From UBA2336 sp031395485 (lineage in GTDB: Bacteria > Bacteroidota > Bacteroidia > Cytophagales > Cyclobacteriaceae), in contig JANNUS010000008.1 of NCBI GenBank assembly GCA_031395485.1, forward strand, positions 54,461 to 118,460: 64,000 nt of DNA. Reading direction: 5' to 3'. Both the position numbers and the translations under genes were made by a program. Below the pieces are notes generated by a model. It did no database searches. It saw only the letters and a program-made list of their open reading frames with translations, and was not told the DNA's origin. Shown here one piece after another: positions 51,909 through 62,500 of this stretch. Numbering within the stretch: position 1 is the first letter of the stretch; each line of letters starts with the position of its first letter.

Positions 51909-53120
51909 TTAGCTTAAAACCTCTTTTATCTTCTGTGCAGCATCTTTCAGGACAATAGCAGAAAAGACTTTTAATCCAGACTGCTCAATAATCTTAGCTC
52001 CTTCCTCCGCATTGGTGCCTTGTAATCGAACAATAATGGGAACCTGTATGTTGCCTATTTTTTTGTAAGCCTCAACAACTCCGTTCGCAACTCTATCGCA
52101 TCGTACAATACCGCCAAAAATATTAATAAGTATTGCCTTTACATTAGGGTCTTTTAGTATGATTCTAAACCCAGCTTCAACGGTTTCTGCATTAGCGCCA
52201 CCACCCACGTCCAGGAAGTTAGCGGGTTCACCGCCCGATAATTTAATAATATCCATTGTGGCCATGGCTAAACCAGCGCCATTTACCATACATCCTACAT
52301 TGCCATCTAATTTTACATAGTTAAGGCCTGCTTTTCCGGCCTCGACTTCTAATGGATCTTCCTCGGTTATATCGCGAAGCTCTGCTAAATCTTTATGCCG
52401 ATATAATGCATTGTCGTCCAAATTAACCTTTGAGTCTACGGCCAATATTTTGTTATCGGAAGTTCTTAGCAGGGGATTAATTTCAAACATAGAGGCATCC
52501 AGACCTACGTATGCAGTGTAAAGTGAATGAATAAATTTGGTACCTTCTTTGAAAGCATTGCCTTCCCAACCCATTGCGAATGCAATTTTTCTTGCCTGAA
52601 AGGGCTGTAATCCAATGGCAGGATCAATCCATTCTTTTATAATCTTTTCGGGGTGATTTTCTGCCACCTCTTCAATGTTCATTCCGCCCTCTGTAGAAGC
52701 CATTATTACCGGACATCCTTTTGAACGATCCAATAAAATGCTCATATAGTATTCCTTTGGCTCTAGTTCACCGGGGTAATAAACATCTTCTGCTATCAGT
52801 ATTTTATTCACCTTTTTTCCTTCTGCGCCTGTTTGGATCGTGACAAGCGTACCCCCTAAAATTCCCTTAACTTTTTCGGGTACTTCGGCCAAACTTTTAG
52901 CCAATACAACTCCTTTTGATCCTGTTTCTTTAACAACGCCTTTACCGCGGCCACCTGCGTGTATTTGCGACTTAATAACAAACCATTTAGTGCCTGTTTC
53001 AGACTGCAATTCTTTAGCTGCATTTAGGGCACTATCGAGTGTGTCGGCCACGATGCCACGCTGTATAGCAACTCCAAACTTCTTAAGAATTTCTTTGCCT
53101 TGGTATTCGTGTATGTTCAT
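51909..53120 (-). CDS. sucC: Succinyl-CoA synthetase (ADP-forming) beta subunit
   Basis: A 403-residue ATP-grasp enzyme of the tricarboxylic acid cycle. MNIHEYQGKEILKKFGV at the start, KSQIHAGGRGKGVV (ATP-binding glycine loop), FEINPLLRTSDNKILAVDSK and the C-terminal CoA-ligase part GGGANAETVEAGFRIIL, LINIFGGIVRCD and RLQGTNAEEGAKII are all typical. The alpha subunit is not in the window. It is divergent from the lolD-like gene, 59 bases apart. Confidence 0.95.
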   Translation of the reverse strand: MNIHEYQGKEILKKFGVAIQRGIVADTLDSALNAAKELQSETGTKWFVIKSQIHAGGRGKGVVKETGSKGVVLAKSLAEVPEKVKGILGGTLVTIQTGAEGKKVNKILIAEDVYYPGELEPKEYYMSILLDRSKGCPVIMASTEGGMNIEEVAENHPEKIIKEWIDPAIGLQPFQARKIAFAMGWEGNAFKEGTKFIHSLYTAYVGLDASMFEINPLLRTSDNKILAVDSKVNLDDNALYRHKDLAELRDITEEDPLEVEAGKAGLNYVKLDGNVGCMVNGAGLAMATMDIIKLSGGEPANFLDVGGGANAETVEAGFRIILKDPNVKAILINIFGGIVRCDRVANGVVEAYKKIGNIQVPIIVRLQGTNAEEGAKIIEQSGLKVFSAIVLKDAAQKIKEVLS

Positions 53121-53179
53121 GAAGTTGTATTTTGGTGTGAAACTACTTTATTTAAACCTTTATTTCAAGGAAAACGATT

Positions 53180-53848
53180 GTGAATGACATCATAGTAAAG
53201 GCTTCAGGTATCCATAAATCATACGGTGTATTGCCCGTATTAAGAGGTATTGATATGGACGTGAAAAGGGGGGAGGTAATTTCAATTGTCGGGGCTTCGG
53301 GTGCTGGAAAAAGTACGCTTCTTCATATTATCGGAACACTGGATGTTCCAGATAAGGGAAATCTAAGCATTGATAATGCGGATGTTTTTGCTAAACCTGC
53401 AAAAGTATTGGCTGCATTTCGAAATCAATATATTGGATTTGTTTTTCAGTTTCATAACCTATTGCCTGAATTTTCAGCGCTCGAGAATGTAATGATGCCA
53501 GGGCTGATTGCCGGAAAAAAATCAGCAGTAGTTAAAGAGCGTGCTACTGAAATAATGAACCTATTAAGAATTGGACACCGGTTAGATCATAAGCCCGCGG
53601 AACTGTCGGGGGGTGAGCAACAACGAGCCGCTGTTGCACGAGCCTTGATAAATAGTCCAGCTTTAATTTTGGCGGATGAACCCAGTGGTAATCTCGACTC
53701 AAAGAATGCTGCAGAGTTACACCAACTTTTTTTTGATCTGCGAAAGCAATTGAATCAAACATTTATTATTGTTACACATAATCAGGAATTCGCAGCAATG
53801 GCAGATAGGATGGTGGAATTAAAAGATGGAATGGTTGCTGGAAAGTAA
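53180..53848 (+). CDS. lolD: ABC transporter ATPase, LolD/MacB-like
   Basis: A 222-residue ATPase with Walker A VGASGAGKST (about residue 38), Q-loop FVFQFHNLLPEFSALENVMMP, signature LSGGEQQRAAVARAL, Walker B ALILADEPSGNLD and H-loop IIVTHN. The FQFHNLLPEF wording fits the lipoprotein-release LolD group. It works with LolC/E-type permeases, which are not adjacent here. It starts at GTG 53180, divergent from sucC. It faces a minus-strand barrel gene 11 bases on. Confidence 0.9.
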   Translation: MNDIIVKASGIHKSYGVLPVLRGIDMDVKRGEVISIVGASGAGKSTLLHIIGTLDVPDKGNLSIDNADVFAKPAKVLAAFRNQYIGFVFQFHNLLPEFSALENVMMPGLIAGKKSAVVKERATEIMNLLRIGHRLDHKPAELSGGEQQRAAVARALINSPALILADEPSGNLDSKNAAELHQLFFDLRKQLNQTFIIVTHNQEFAAMADRMVELKDGMVAGK

Positions 53849-53859
53849 AATTAAAAATG

Positions 53860-54696
53860 TTACCTCCTTTTCTTTTTTACAGGCTTGCGATGAACTTCTT
53901 TGTCTTTATTACTTCTGCCTTTCTTACGTTCCTTTAAGTCGAAGTCCCATAGGTAGGCTGCAGTAAAACTGATAACTCTTTCATTTGCACGCATATTTCT
54001 ATCGCTGAATTCTATCCAGTTATAGTTGGCTGAAGTAAGCCCACCATAAAAAGTATGCCCCCATGTAAATCGGAGCTCCACTAAAACACGTTGAGTTGAT
54101 TTTATTGGTGCTGTCATACCAATCCCAATATCAGCACCAAACAGCCAGCGGTTAGCATCGACCATGTATAGCGTATTAAAATCGGTGTGTGTTGCGAGCA
54201 GTGAGTCCACAAATTGAATTTTATATTTTGTTCCATCGTTTCCGATTCCTCCAACGGAACCTTTTCCGCTTAACCAGTAGCTGACATGTGGCCCGATATT
54301 AACGAACCATGTGGCGGGGATATTTTTGCCAAGGTTAAATTTAAAGGATCGCCTAAGAAGAAGGGCGGCATCAATAAAATTAAAGGTTGCATAATTTTGA
54401 TAGCCATTGAACCGAACATTTCTTCCTTTTTGCGAAAAGCCCACTTCGATCACGCAGGAGTAATTGTTCTTTAACGGAAAGCTGATAAGACCCGCACCGT
54501 AATAACCAAACTTAAGTTTGTTATCAATGTTCCTTCCATCGAATTCATCTCCGTAGGCCGACCATAAAACCAGTGGCCCTCCCTTAACGCCTAACGAGAA
54601 TTTTTGTGCGTTCACCGAGCCTACAGACATCATAGCCAACATCAACAACAGTAATAATTGCTTCGTGGTAACGTTCTTCATTAGCAATGACATCAT
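53860..54696 (-). CDS. Outer-membrane beta-barrel protein (PorT-like)
   Basis: A 278-residue protein. A signal peptide ends at GSVNAQ, followed by FSLGVKGGPLVLWSAYGDE, FGYYGAGLISFPLKNN, CVIEVGFSQKGRNV and further alternating strands to VISFTAAYLWDFDL, then a strongly basic tail (KKGRSNKDKE ... KKKRR). Bacteroidota carry many such 8-strand barrels; resemblance to the PorT family is weak and no exact function is claimed. Start M1 or M6. The divergent gene is PorP/SprF, 138 bases away, and a perfect palindrome ACTAGCTAGT (54765-54774) lies in that gap. Confidence 0.68.
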   Translation of the reverse strand: MMSLLMKNVTTKQLLLLLMLAMMSVGSVNAQKFSLGVKGGPLVLWSAYGDEFDGRNIDNKLKFGYYGAGLISFPLKNNYSCVIEVGFSQKGRNVRFNGYQNYATFNFIDAALLLRRSFKFNLGKNIPATWFVNIGPHVSYWLSGKGSVGGIGNDGTKYKIQFVDSLLATHTDFNTLYMVDANRWLFGADIGIGMTAPIKSTQRVLVELRFTWGHTFYGGLTSANYNWIEFSDRNMRANERVISFTAAYLWDFDLKERKKGRSNKDKEVHRKPVKKKRR

Positions 54697-54834
54697 TTGG
54701 GGATATTCTCGATTTTTATTGGTAATTTAGCCTAAATTTAATGTTATTTTTTTCTAAAAAGTGAACTAGCTAGTTGTTCTAGCTCTTTAATTTGGATTAG
54801 GTTATTTTTTGTTGGTAGTACTTTACCCGTTTTA
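54697..54834. promoter_or_regulatory. Divergent promoter gap between the barrel gene and PorP/SprF, with palindrome ACTAGCTAGT
   Basis: The gap is very AT-rich (runs such as TTATTTTTTTC) and holds the perfect palindrome ACTAGCTAGT at 54765-54774 inside the imperfect GAACTAGCTAGTTGTTC. It could be an operator for either gene. No exact TAnnTTTG is present; the closest words are 9-base variants. Confidence 0.35.
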
Positions 54835-56439
54835 ATGATTAGAGTTAAGTTACTTATTTGCCTTATCCTTTGCTTACCCTCTACTTTCACTTATGCTCAG
54901 GATGTAACGAACTTCACCCAGTTTTTTATTAATCCCTATAGCATAAACCCATCGTATGCAGGTATAGAAGGTCGGTCGGCTTTATTTTTGGCATACCGAA
55001 AGCAATGGGCTACAATTGATGGTGGACCCACTATTAGTAGTCTGAGCTTTCACACACCAACAAACATGGGGCTCAATTACGGTGTTAACATCTCTAACGA
55101 TACGCGTGGCATCCTCAATAATTCGGGTTTAATGTTTACGGTTGGTTATACATTGAATCTCGATAATCATAAGTTCATACGATTTGGGTTGTCGGCCGGT
55201 GCAGCCTGGAATGGCGTAAAGGTTGATGAAATTGTTGATCCGCTAGACCCTGCTTTAGCTGAGTTACTAAGCAAAAATGCTTCACTGCTTGGAAATGCAG
55301 GTGTATCGGTACATCTTAAGACCTTTCATTTTGGCACTTCATTACCGAATATTTTTTCACCATCGTACGTTAGCACCGATGCGTTTACGGTGACAAAGGT
55401 CGACCCGTTTCAGGCTATTATTGTTCATGCCAGTAACAGATTTTATTTTGGTCGCGATAAACATGTGTTTGAACCGTATCTATTGTATAGGCTAAATAAG
55501 GATCTTCCTTCACAGCTAGAGGCTGCTGCTGTTGTACATCTAAATCACACATTATGGTTCGGGGGGTCGTACAAACAGGATTTTGGTATTTCTGCCTTAG
55601 GTGGTGTGAAGTTTCAGAATTTCTTTTTGATTGGTGGTTCTTATTCAATTAAGAATACGGGTATAAATGAACTGAATAGCCCTACGTATGAAGTTCAAAT
55701 GAGTTATATTTTTGGAGCCAAGAAGAAAAATATTCCGCTATATTCTTTTGTTAATACAGTCAAGGAAAAAGAGAAGAGAAAAACACCTGCACAGTTGGCG
55801 GCAGAAAAGCGCAAGGTAGATGACGATAAGAAAAAGGCAGATGTTATAGCCAAGAAGCAGCAAGAGGATAAACGCCTAGCCGATGTAGCTAAAAAACAAC
55901 AGGAAGAAGCAGCACGACAGGCAGCGTTGGTGAAGAAAGAACCAGAACCAATAATAGAACCAGTTCTTGAACCCATTATACCGGTAGTAAAAAAGCATGA
56001 TGGTGGCCCAAGGCTTAAGTCTGAAGTATTAGCAATTGATTTACCAACCTATGACACAGCCCATCACGAAGAAAAGGCAAGAATAACGAGGCTTGAAGAA
56101 CACGCGGCTGATCCGGATGAGCATCATGGAGATGATAATGACATGCATCCAAATGCTGAGCGACATGAATTTGTTAAACGTGGGGGGCATCATGAAGAAC
56201 TGGAAGCAGGAGATTTTGTAGTATCGGGTGTGTTTAAATCTGACTTAAATGCCAATCACTTTGCCGAGGGCTTAAAAAAACTAGGGTTTGAAGCTGATTA
56301 TGGCCATCTAACGGAAAAGAATCTGTGGTATGTTTACATATCTCAATCTAACGACATAAATACGGCAAGAGCAGATCGCGATAAGTTTAGAAAAATGAAA
56401 ATATTCAGGGATTCATGGCTGCTAACTGTTTTCCATTAG
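54835..56439 (+). CDS. PorP/SprF-family T9SS outer-membrane protein with C-terminal SPOR-like domain
   Basis: A 534-residue protein. The signal peptide is LLICLILCLPSTFTYAQ. The barrel begins FTQFFINPYSINPSYAGIEG and RSALFLAYRKQWATIDG, the PorP/SprF hallmark, and runs to SYIFGAKKKNIPLYSF (about residue 300). A charged Lys/Glu/Ala segment (about 315-375) is followed by a His/Asp-rich linker and a last domain FVVSGVFKSDLNANHFAEGL, LWYVYISQSND resembling SPOR domains, which bind peptidoglycan. It would form a platform for surface proteins such as the next gene, four bases on. The fusion of a barrel with a SPOR-like end is worth noting. Confidence 0.88.
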   Translation: MIRVKLLICLILCLPSTFTYAQDVTNFTQFFINPYSINPSYAGIEGRSALFLAYRKQWATIDGGPTISSLSFHTPTNMGLNYGVNISNDTRGILNNSGLMFTVGYTLNLDNHKFIRFGLSAGAAWNGVKVDEIVDPLDPALAELLSKNASLLGNAGVSVHLKTFHFGTSLPNIFSPSYVSTDAFTVTKVDPFQAIIVHASNRFYFGRDKHVFEPYLLYRLNKDLPSQLEAAAVVHLNHTLWFGGSYKQDFGISALGGVKFQNFFLIGGSYSIKNTGINELNSPTYEVQMSYIFGAKKKNIPLYSFVNTVKEKEKRKTPAQLAAEKRKVDDDKKKADVIAKKQQEDKRLADVAKKQQEEAARQAALVKKEPEPIIEPVLEPIIPVVKKHDGGPRLKSEVLAIDLPTYDTAHHEEKARITRLEEHAADPDEHHGDDNDMHPNAERHEFVKRGGHHEELEAGDFVVSGVFKSDLNANHFAEGLKKLGFEADYGHLTEKNLWYVYISQSNDINTARADRDKFRKMKIFRDSWLLTVFH

Positions 56440-56443
56440 ATAT

Positions 56444-59400
56444 ATGATAAGAGCCTTTTTGGTTGTGGTGCTTGTTTTTGTTTCTGTATTAGCGTTTAGT
56501 CAGCCTCGTATAGATAAAGTAGAACGGATTTCAGCTTTTCCATTCGCTACCGTTCAAATAACGGGTGATGGATTCAGCGCAACTGCCGGAGACCTTCGGG
56601 TTTGGTTTGGCAATGTAAAAGGTACAATCGTCACCTCTTCGTTAACATCCATTACGGTAACGGTTCCGGCACAAGCTCGCCTAAGTGCGGTTGAAGTTAT
56701 TAATGTAATAACAAAACGATCAGCGAGAGCACCAAAAAAATTTATTCCAAATTTTAGTGGTAAACTTCCCTTTGTAAATAGTTTTCTCAGTAAGTCGTTT
56801 ACGAATGCAAGTGATATTTTTGATTTGTGCGCGTGCGATTTAGATGGAGATGGGAAAACGGATATGGTGGGCTCTAATTTTAAAGATGGAGGAACCAATC
56901 TAATGCTGCTGATTAATTCGAGCACGATTACTGCCAATAATACCAATTTAAATTTTACGTCAACAGCTATTACATTAGCCAATGCTACTATTAGTTTGAC
57001 ATGTGGTGATTTAAATGGAGATGGCAAGCCAGAGATTGTCGCTACACGTGGTGATAGAAATGGTACGAATCCTGGTAACTCACTTTTTATTTTCCCCAAT
57101 ACAAGCAGCGGTCCGGGCAGTGTAACCTTTGGTACTCCCGTTCAACTCAATACTGTGGCAGGCGATATATTGCGTGAAGTTGCTATTCATGATTTGAACA
57201 GAGATGGCCAGCCCGAAATAGTGGCTACTAATGGTGCTATAAACACAATGTACATTTTTGAGAATAACCTCTCGACAAGTACGATTGTTGCAGGGGAGTT
57301 TACGCGTTTCGATAAAGTAGTTACCAATAACACGGCTGCGGACTTATCACCGGCAGGAACATTGGCGCTTGATATTGCCGATATGAATAATGACGGTTGG
57401 CCCGATGTAGTTGTTACACCCAATAAAAGTTACGCAAATCAAAAAATTTTCATTTTTAATAATCCCACGGATGGGTCTTTTAATTTCACGCTGGCAAACA
57501 CACCAACGATTGGTGGTAATATAAATGATCTGGCATTAGCCGATTTTAATAATGACGGACTGATGGATATTGTTATTGCCGATAGGGGAGGTAATAAAGC
57601 TTTTGTTCATCGAAACCTTGGAGGGCTTATTTTTCAATCGGTGAATGCAGGTACTGGTTTTGCTTCACCATCTTCGTGGGGGGTTGATGTAGCGGATATG
57701 AATGGCGATGGCTTTGTAGATTTTGTAACCGGTAACCGCGATCTTACCGATGCGCAGGTAAATATATATCTGGGCAATGGGGCGGCTATTCCGGTTTTTA
57801 TAAAAAATAAAATTGTAGCTCCAAAGTCGAACTGGTTTGTAAAGTCTGGAGATTTCGATGGTGACTCAAAGCCCGATATTGCCATGACGAGCGCAGATAA
57901 TTCAGGTTTTGGTATTTATTTTCTTCAGAACAGAAATTGCCACCAACCTGTGATATTGAATGCAAACCCGTTGGCGATATGCAGCCCGCAAACAATAACG
58001 TTAAATGCTGTTCCACTTCAAGGGGTCAGCTATAGTTGGAGTACCGGAGGAACCGGCCCTTCTACTAATATTACGGTGGCAAATGCAGGTACAATTACAT
58101 TAACGGCTGTTGGTGATGGAGGTACGTGTTCAGTGCAAACAACAATAACTGTAAATGCAGGTGGAGGTGGTGCGCCTGTGAAGCCAACGATAACAAATCC
58201 AGCGGGGGTTTGTGCTGGTTCATCACTCACATTAGTTACAGATGCTGTCGGGGGTTCACCAACATATTTATGGTCGGGGCCAAATGGGTTCACAGCAAGC
58301 ACGGCTGTGCCAACAGTAATAGTCACTGCGAGTGCTTCTGTTATTCATGCCGGTGATTATTCTTTACGTGTACAGGTAGTAGATTGTATAAGTGAAACTT
58401 CCGATCCAAAAACAGTAGCTGTTGTAGCACCTGAATCCTTTACCATCGTGAGCAACGCAGGCAATGCTATTTGTGTTGGTCAAGCCGTAACGCTCTCTGT
58501 TGCAGCCACAGGATATGATTTTCAATGGAAAAAAGGTGGTTCAAACGTAGGTGGTAATAGTAGTTCCTTCGTTATTGCCGCTGCCACAGAAACAGACCAA
58601 GCAGATTATAGTGTAGTGCTTACACATCAAACAATTTCGTGTACAAGTACAACAAGTCCGTTTACCATTAATGTTTACACTGCACCGGTGGCATCCTTTA
58701 TAAAAACACCTGTGCAAGTATGTGTTGGTACGCTGGTAGATTTTAGTGGGACAGCATCCACTGTGGACTCAAATGCACCTGCTCCAACGCCTAATTATGT
58801 TTGGGATTTTGGTGACGCTTCATCCGGTGGCGGAGTAACCGCGAGTCATACGTATACAGTTTCTGCACCTATTACTGCTCGACTAACAGTTAGCTACACA
58901 GGAGTAACAGGTTGCTCAAACTTTATTACAAGTAATTTTACAGTCAACAATGCAACAGCCCCATCGATAACAGTAACACCGCTTGTAACCGAAATTTGTG
59001 GTGATGGGTCTGAATCGATTGATCTTTCAGTACTTGGTACGTTTAACACCTTTACGTGGAGCAACGCTGCTACAAGTTCATCTATTGCTATAACGTTGCC
59101 GGGTACTTATTCTGTGGCCACCACTGATGCCAACGGATGCGCTGGTAATGCGGAACTAGTATTAACAGAAAAACCGGGATGTGAAGGAGGCCCGCAGCCA
59201 GCTATTGACATTAAAGCACCAAAAGTATTTACCCCAAATCAAGACGGTATAAATGATAGCTGGGTCATAGTTGGTATTGAAAATTACCCAGACTGCGAAC
59301 TGAATATGTTTGATGGCCGAGGTAGAAGAATTTATTCAGTAAAGGGTTCGGCATTCGGAGCCGGCTGGGATGGTATTGCGAATGGCAAGGAAATACCCGC

Positions 59401-59479
59401 AGGTACATATTTTTACGTATTTGGTTGCCCGGACTCAAAAACAGTAACGGGCACACTTTTAATAGTTCGAAAAAAATAG
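56444..59479 (+). CDS. FG-GAP repeat surface protein with gliding-type (CHU_C) C-terminal domain
   Basis: A 1011-residue protein. The signal peptide (LVVVLVFVSVLAFSQP) is followed by an IPT/TIG-like domain and about seven FG-GAP/VCBS Ca-loops: DLDGDGKTD, DLNGDGKPE, DLNRDGQPE, DMNNDGWPD, DFNNDGLMD, DMNGDGFVD and DFDGDSKPD, forming a beta-propeller. Ig-like and PKD domains follow (YVWDFGDASSGGG), and the end is the gliding-associated domain (PKVFTPNQDGINDSW ... EIPAGTYFYVF), a type B T9SS signal. It starts four bases after PorP/SprF, so a channel-cargo pair is likely. Confidence 0.9.
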   Translation: MIRAFLVVVLVFVSVLAFSQPRIDKVERISAFPFATVQITGDGFSATAGDLRVWFGNVKGTIVTSSLTSITVTVPAQARLSAVEVINVITKRSARAPKKFIPNFSGKLPFVNSFLSKSFTNASDIFDLCACDLDGDGKTDMVGSNFKDGGTNLMLLINSSTITANNTNLNFTSTAITLANATISLTCGDLNGDGKPEIVATRGDRNGTNPGNSLFIFPNTSSGPGSVTFGTPVQLNTVAGDILREVAIHDLNRDGQPEIVATNGAINTMYIFENNLSTSTIVAGEFTRFDKVVTNNTAADLSPAGTLALDIADMNNDGWPDVVVTPNKSYANQKIFIFNNPTDGSFNFTLANTPTIGGNINDLALADFNNDGLMDIVIADRGGNKAFVHRNLGGLIFQSVNAGTGFASPSSWGVDVADMNGDGFVDFVTGNRDLTDAQVNIYLGNGAAIPVFIKNKIVAPKSNWFVKSGDFDGDSKPDIAMTSADNSGFGIYFLQNRNCHQPVILNANPLAICSPQTITLNAVPLQGVSYSWSTGGTGPSTNITVANAGTITLTAVGDGGTCSVQTTITVNAGGGGAPVKPTITNPAGVCAGSSLTLVTDAVGGSPTYLWSGPNGFTASTAVPTVIVTASASVIHAGDYSLRVQVVDCISETSDPKTVAVVAPESFTIVSNAGNAICVGQAVTLSVAATGYDFQWKKGGSNVGGNSSSFVIAAATETDQADYSVVLTHQTISCTSTTSPFTINVYTAPVASFIKTPVQVCVGTLVDFSGTASTVDSNAPAPTPNYVWDFGDASSGGGVTASHTYTVSAPITARLTVSYTGVTGCSNFITSNFTVNNATAPSITVTPLVTEICGDGSESIDLSVLGTFNTFTWSNAATSSSIAITLPGTYSVATTDANGCAGNAELVLTEKPGCEGGPQPAIDIKAPKVFTPNQDGINDSWVIVGIENYPDCELNMFDGRGRRIYSVKGSAFGAGWDGIANGKEIPAGTYFYVFGCPDSKTVTGTLLIVRKK

Positions 59480-59522
59480 TTGGCTGAAAAAGTGGTAGAA
59501 ATATTTAATTTTAACGGTGAAT

Positions 59523-62500
59523 ATGATCAGTTTGTTTATCTGCAAACAAAACCCTCTCTCAAAGTATATTTGTTTATGCTTTTTTATTACGCTTGGCATT
59601 CAAAGTATTGTTATAGCGCAAACACCCGCTACAAACTATCCATGCGATTATAGAAATTTTCCTGGCCAGGTTTGCCCAACGGGTTGTGATTTTCCTCCAG
59701 CTGTCGAAAAGGGTTGTAACTGCTTTGATGGCATCAACAACGATGGTGATATAGATAGTAATGGAATTCCAATGACGGATGCCCGTGATCCGGAGTGCGC
59801 ATCTTATTTCGGGTTAGAGTTTATCGGTCTAGGATCAAACTGTAGTATTACTCCACCCGGTGCCAGCACACCTTTTGATTTAGTTGGGCTTCCAATCATA
59901 TCGGGGCAAAATACTGCTGATACACAATCGAAAATAGCTGCTGGTGACGTAGACGGAAATGGTTTTCCGGATGTTGTTGTAACTTCAAAATGGGCTTCAA
60001 CTGTACGGGTTGTTTCAACAACCACCTCTACAGGTGTGGCTGCTTTTGGCGGAGACGCGTTTTCACCGGGTGATATAATGTCTGCCTATAACGCAGATAA
60101 AAAAGATTTCCTAACCTGTGATGGTGTAAACGCTAAGAATATACTTTTTGAACATGAAGTTTTAATTGCCGATATCAACCGTGATGGTGTTTCAGAAATT
60201 TTTGCCGTTGCCAGTAACAGGGCTGGAAATCCGGATACCCCACCTCAAACATTTTATTTGGTAAAACTTGAACTGAGTGATTATGCAAGTAATGGTGGTC
60301 TCATCCCATCGCCAACATTCAATGCCGGCAAAGCCGTTTGCTTAGGTAAGAACAGACCCGGAATATTTGGGGTTGCAGATATGGATGGCGATGGGAAAGG
60401 TGAAATTTATGTTCGCGATCGAATTTTTGCAGCTGAAACAGGCAGGTTATTAGCAAGCCCGAGTGCTAAGCTGATGACAGGTGCTGGTACAGCAGACTGG
60501 GATATAAATGTTAATGCGGCATCGGTAGCAATAGATGTAACAAATGATGACGCTTCCAAAATGGAACTTGTTGTCGGTGCTCAGATATATAGAATACCTT
60601 CTCTTCTTACACGAGTCGGTGCAGGACCACCCCTTGCGCTAATACCTTATAAGAATATGAATACGGATGTACCACCTTGGGATATTACAGGGGAGGGTAC
60701 GCCTGATCAGTACTTTGTGAAACTCACAAATGATATTATTGAATACGGTCAAGATACGCATGGAAGTACCAGTGTGGCCGATGTTGATAAAGATGGAAAG
60801 ATTGATATTGTTCTTTCGGGTGCAGTAAATGCCTCTAATGGACGAACCGCAATTTTTTATTGGAATGTTCAGGACAACACTGTAACAGGAATGCTAACAC
60901 CAAACAGTGCAGCATTGGGGTTGGCACTCGCGCATCCGGATTATAATAATTATCTCAATGGCTGGACTTGGGGAACCGGCCGGATAAATATTGGCGATGC
61001 CAATGGCGATGGACGACTTGATTTCTCTTTTATAGCGGGTAGTCAATTGTTTTGTATGACAACGGATGGTACGAATCGCCTTCAAACCATCTGGACACAG
61101 AATCAATTATTTTTGCCTAGCACAGCTGGTGTTGCAGCAAGGCAATTTGGCTATCGTTCAATAAATGACTCACGTTCAGGAGTGCTTACGTGTACCATTT
61201 ATGATTTCGATAATGACGGAGAGCCCGAGATGGTTTATCGCGATTCGCGCGAACTTAATGTGGTGGATGGTCCAACGGGTACGGTAGTGGAGATGACCCG
61301 AATCTGCCGTTCGCACACATATACAGAAGGTCCGATCATTGCCGATGTGAATGGCGATGGCGATACCGACATTGCTTGTTCGTGTGTTCGAAATGACGCA
61401 ATCCCTGGACCTGCCGATGGTATTCAACAGCAAGCATTAGGTGAAGTACGTATTTGGTACTCCTCAGGCGAGTGGCTTCCAACTCGTTCAGTTTGGAATC
61501 AACCAGGCTATTTCGTTGTTAACATTAACGATGATTTAACACTTCCATTTCCTCAATTGGATGTAGCCTCTATTTTTGGTAATGCACCGTGCCCTAGTGG
61601 AGTACCGGGACCTCAAACACCCTATAACGTTTTTCTTAATCAGGTTCCTTTTTTAAGTGCTAACGGTTGCCCGGTATTTCCTGCGCCTGATATAACTTTT
61701 ATTGGCGATGATCCGAATGATCCATTAGTGGATACTACTGCGGCAGATTATTTTCCAACAGTATTTGTAGAGTCTCCTATCTGTGGTAATCTCGATATTA
61801 AAGTTGGCTTTAACGTTACCAATTCGGGTGACCTGCCTATCAATACAAATATTCCAATTAGTTTTTTTGCTGGCAGCCCGTATGCCCCCGGGCCTGGTAC
61901 CGGTACATTGTTACATAGTACCACAATACCTGTTAGCAACCTTCAGGTGGGCGATACGCTTTCTGTTGGTGGAGGGCAACCGGGTGATCCACCACTTATT
62001 CAATTTGATGGACCGGGTACCACCTTTCAAATGTTTGTTGTATTGTATAACGATGGGTTAACTTTGCCAATTGATACCCTTACAATTGATGAAACCGAAT
62101 GTGACATCACCAATAATTTTTGGCCAATTACGGTAACGCCTACACCGTTTACTACCAATATAGACTCATTAGATAATGTGAAATGTCTTCCTACTTCTCC
62201 TGATGCAGGGGAATTAATTTCTCACATTTCGGTTGGTGTCGATACCGTAGTCGATTTAAGTCCGTATGCATTTCAATGGTTTCTTGCCGATGGCGTAACT
62301 CCTGCAGGCACCTTGGGCGTTCCGGATAGCAGTTACAATTTAACAGGGCTACCGGCTGGAGATTATTTTTTAGTCATTACCAACACACAAAAATCATGTG
62401 CTTCGCCTCCTATTCTCGGGCAAGTTGTTGATGGAGGTTTGGTCATTCCTGGTCTTACGGTAACATTAGTTTCAGATCAAACAGATTGTACCCCACCTAA

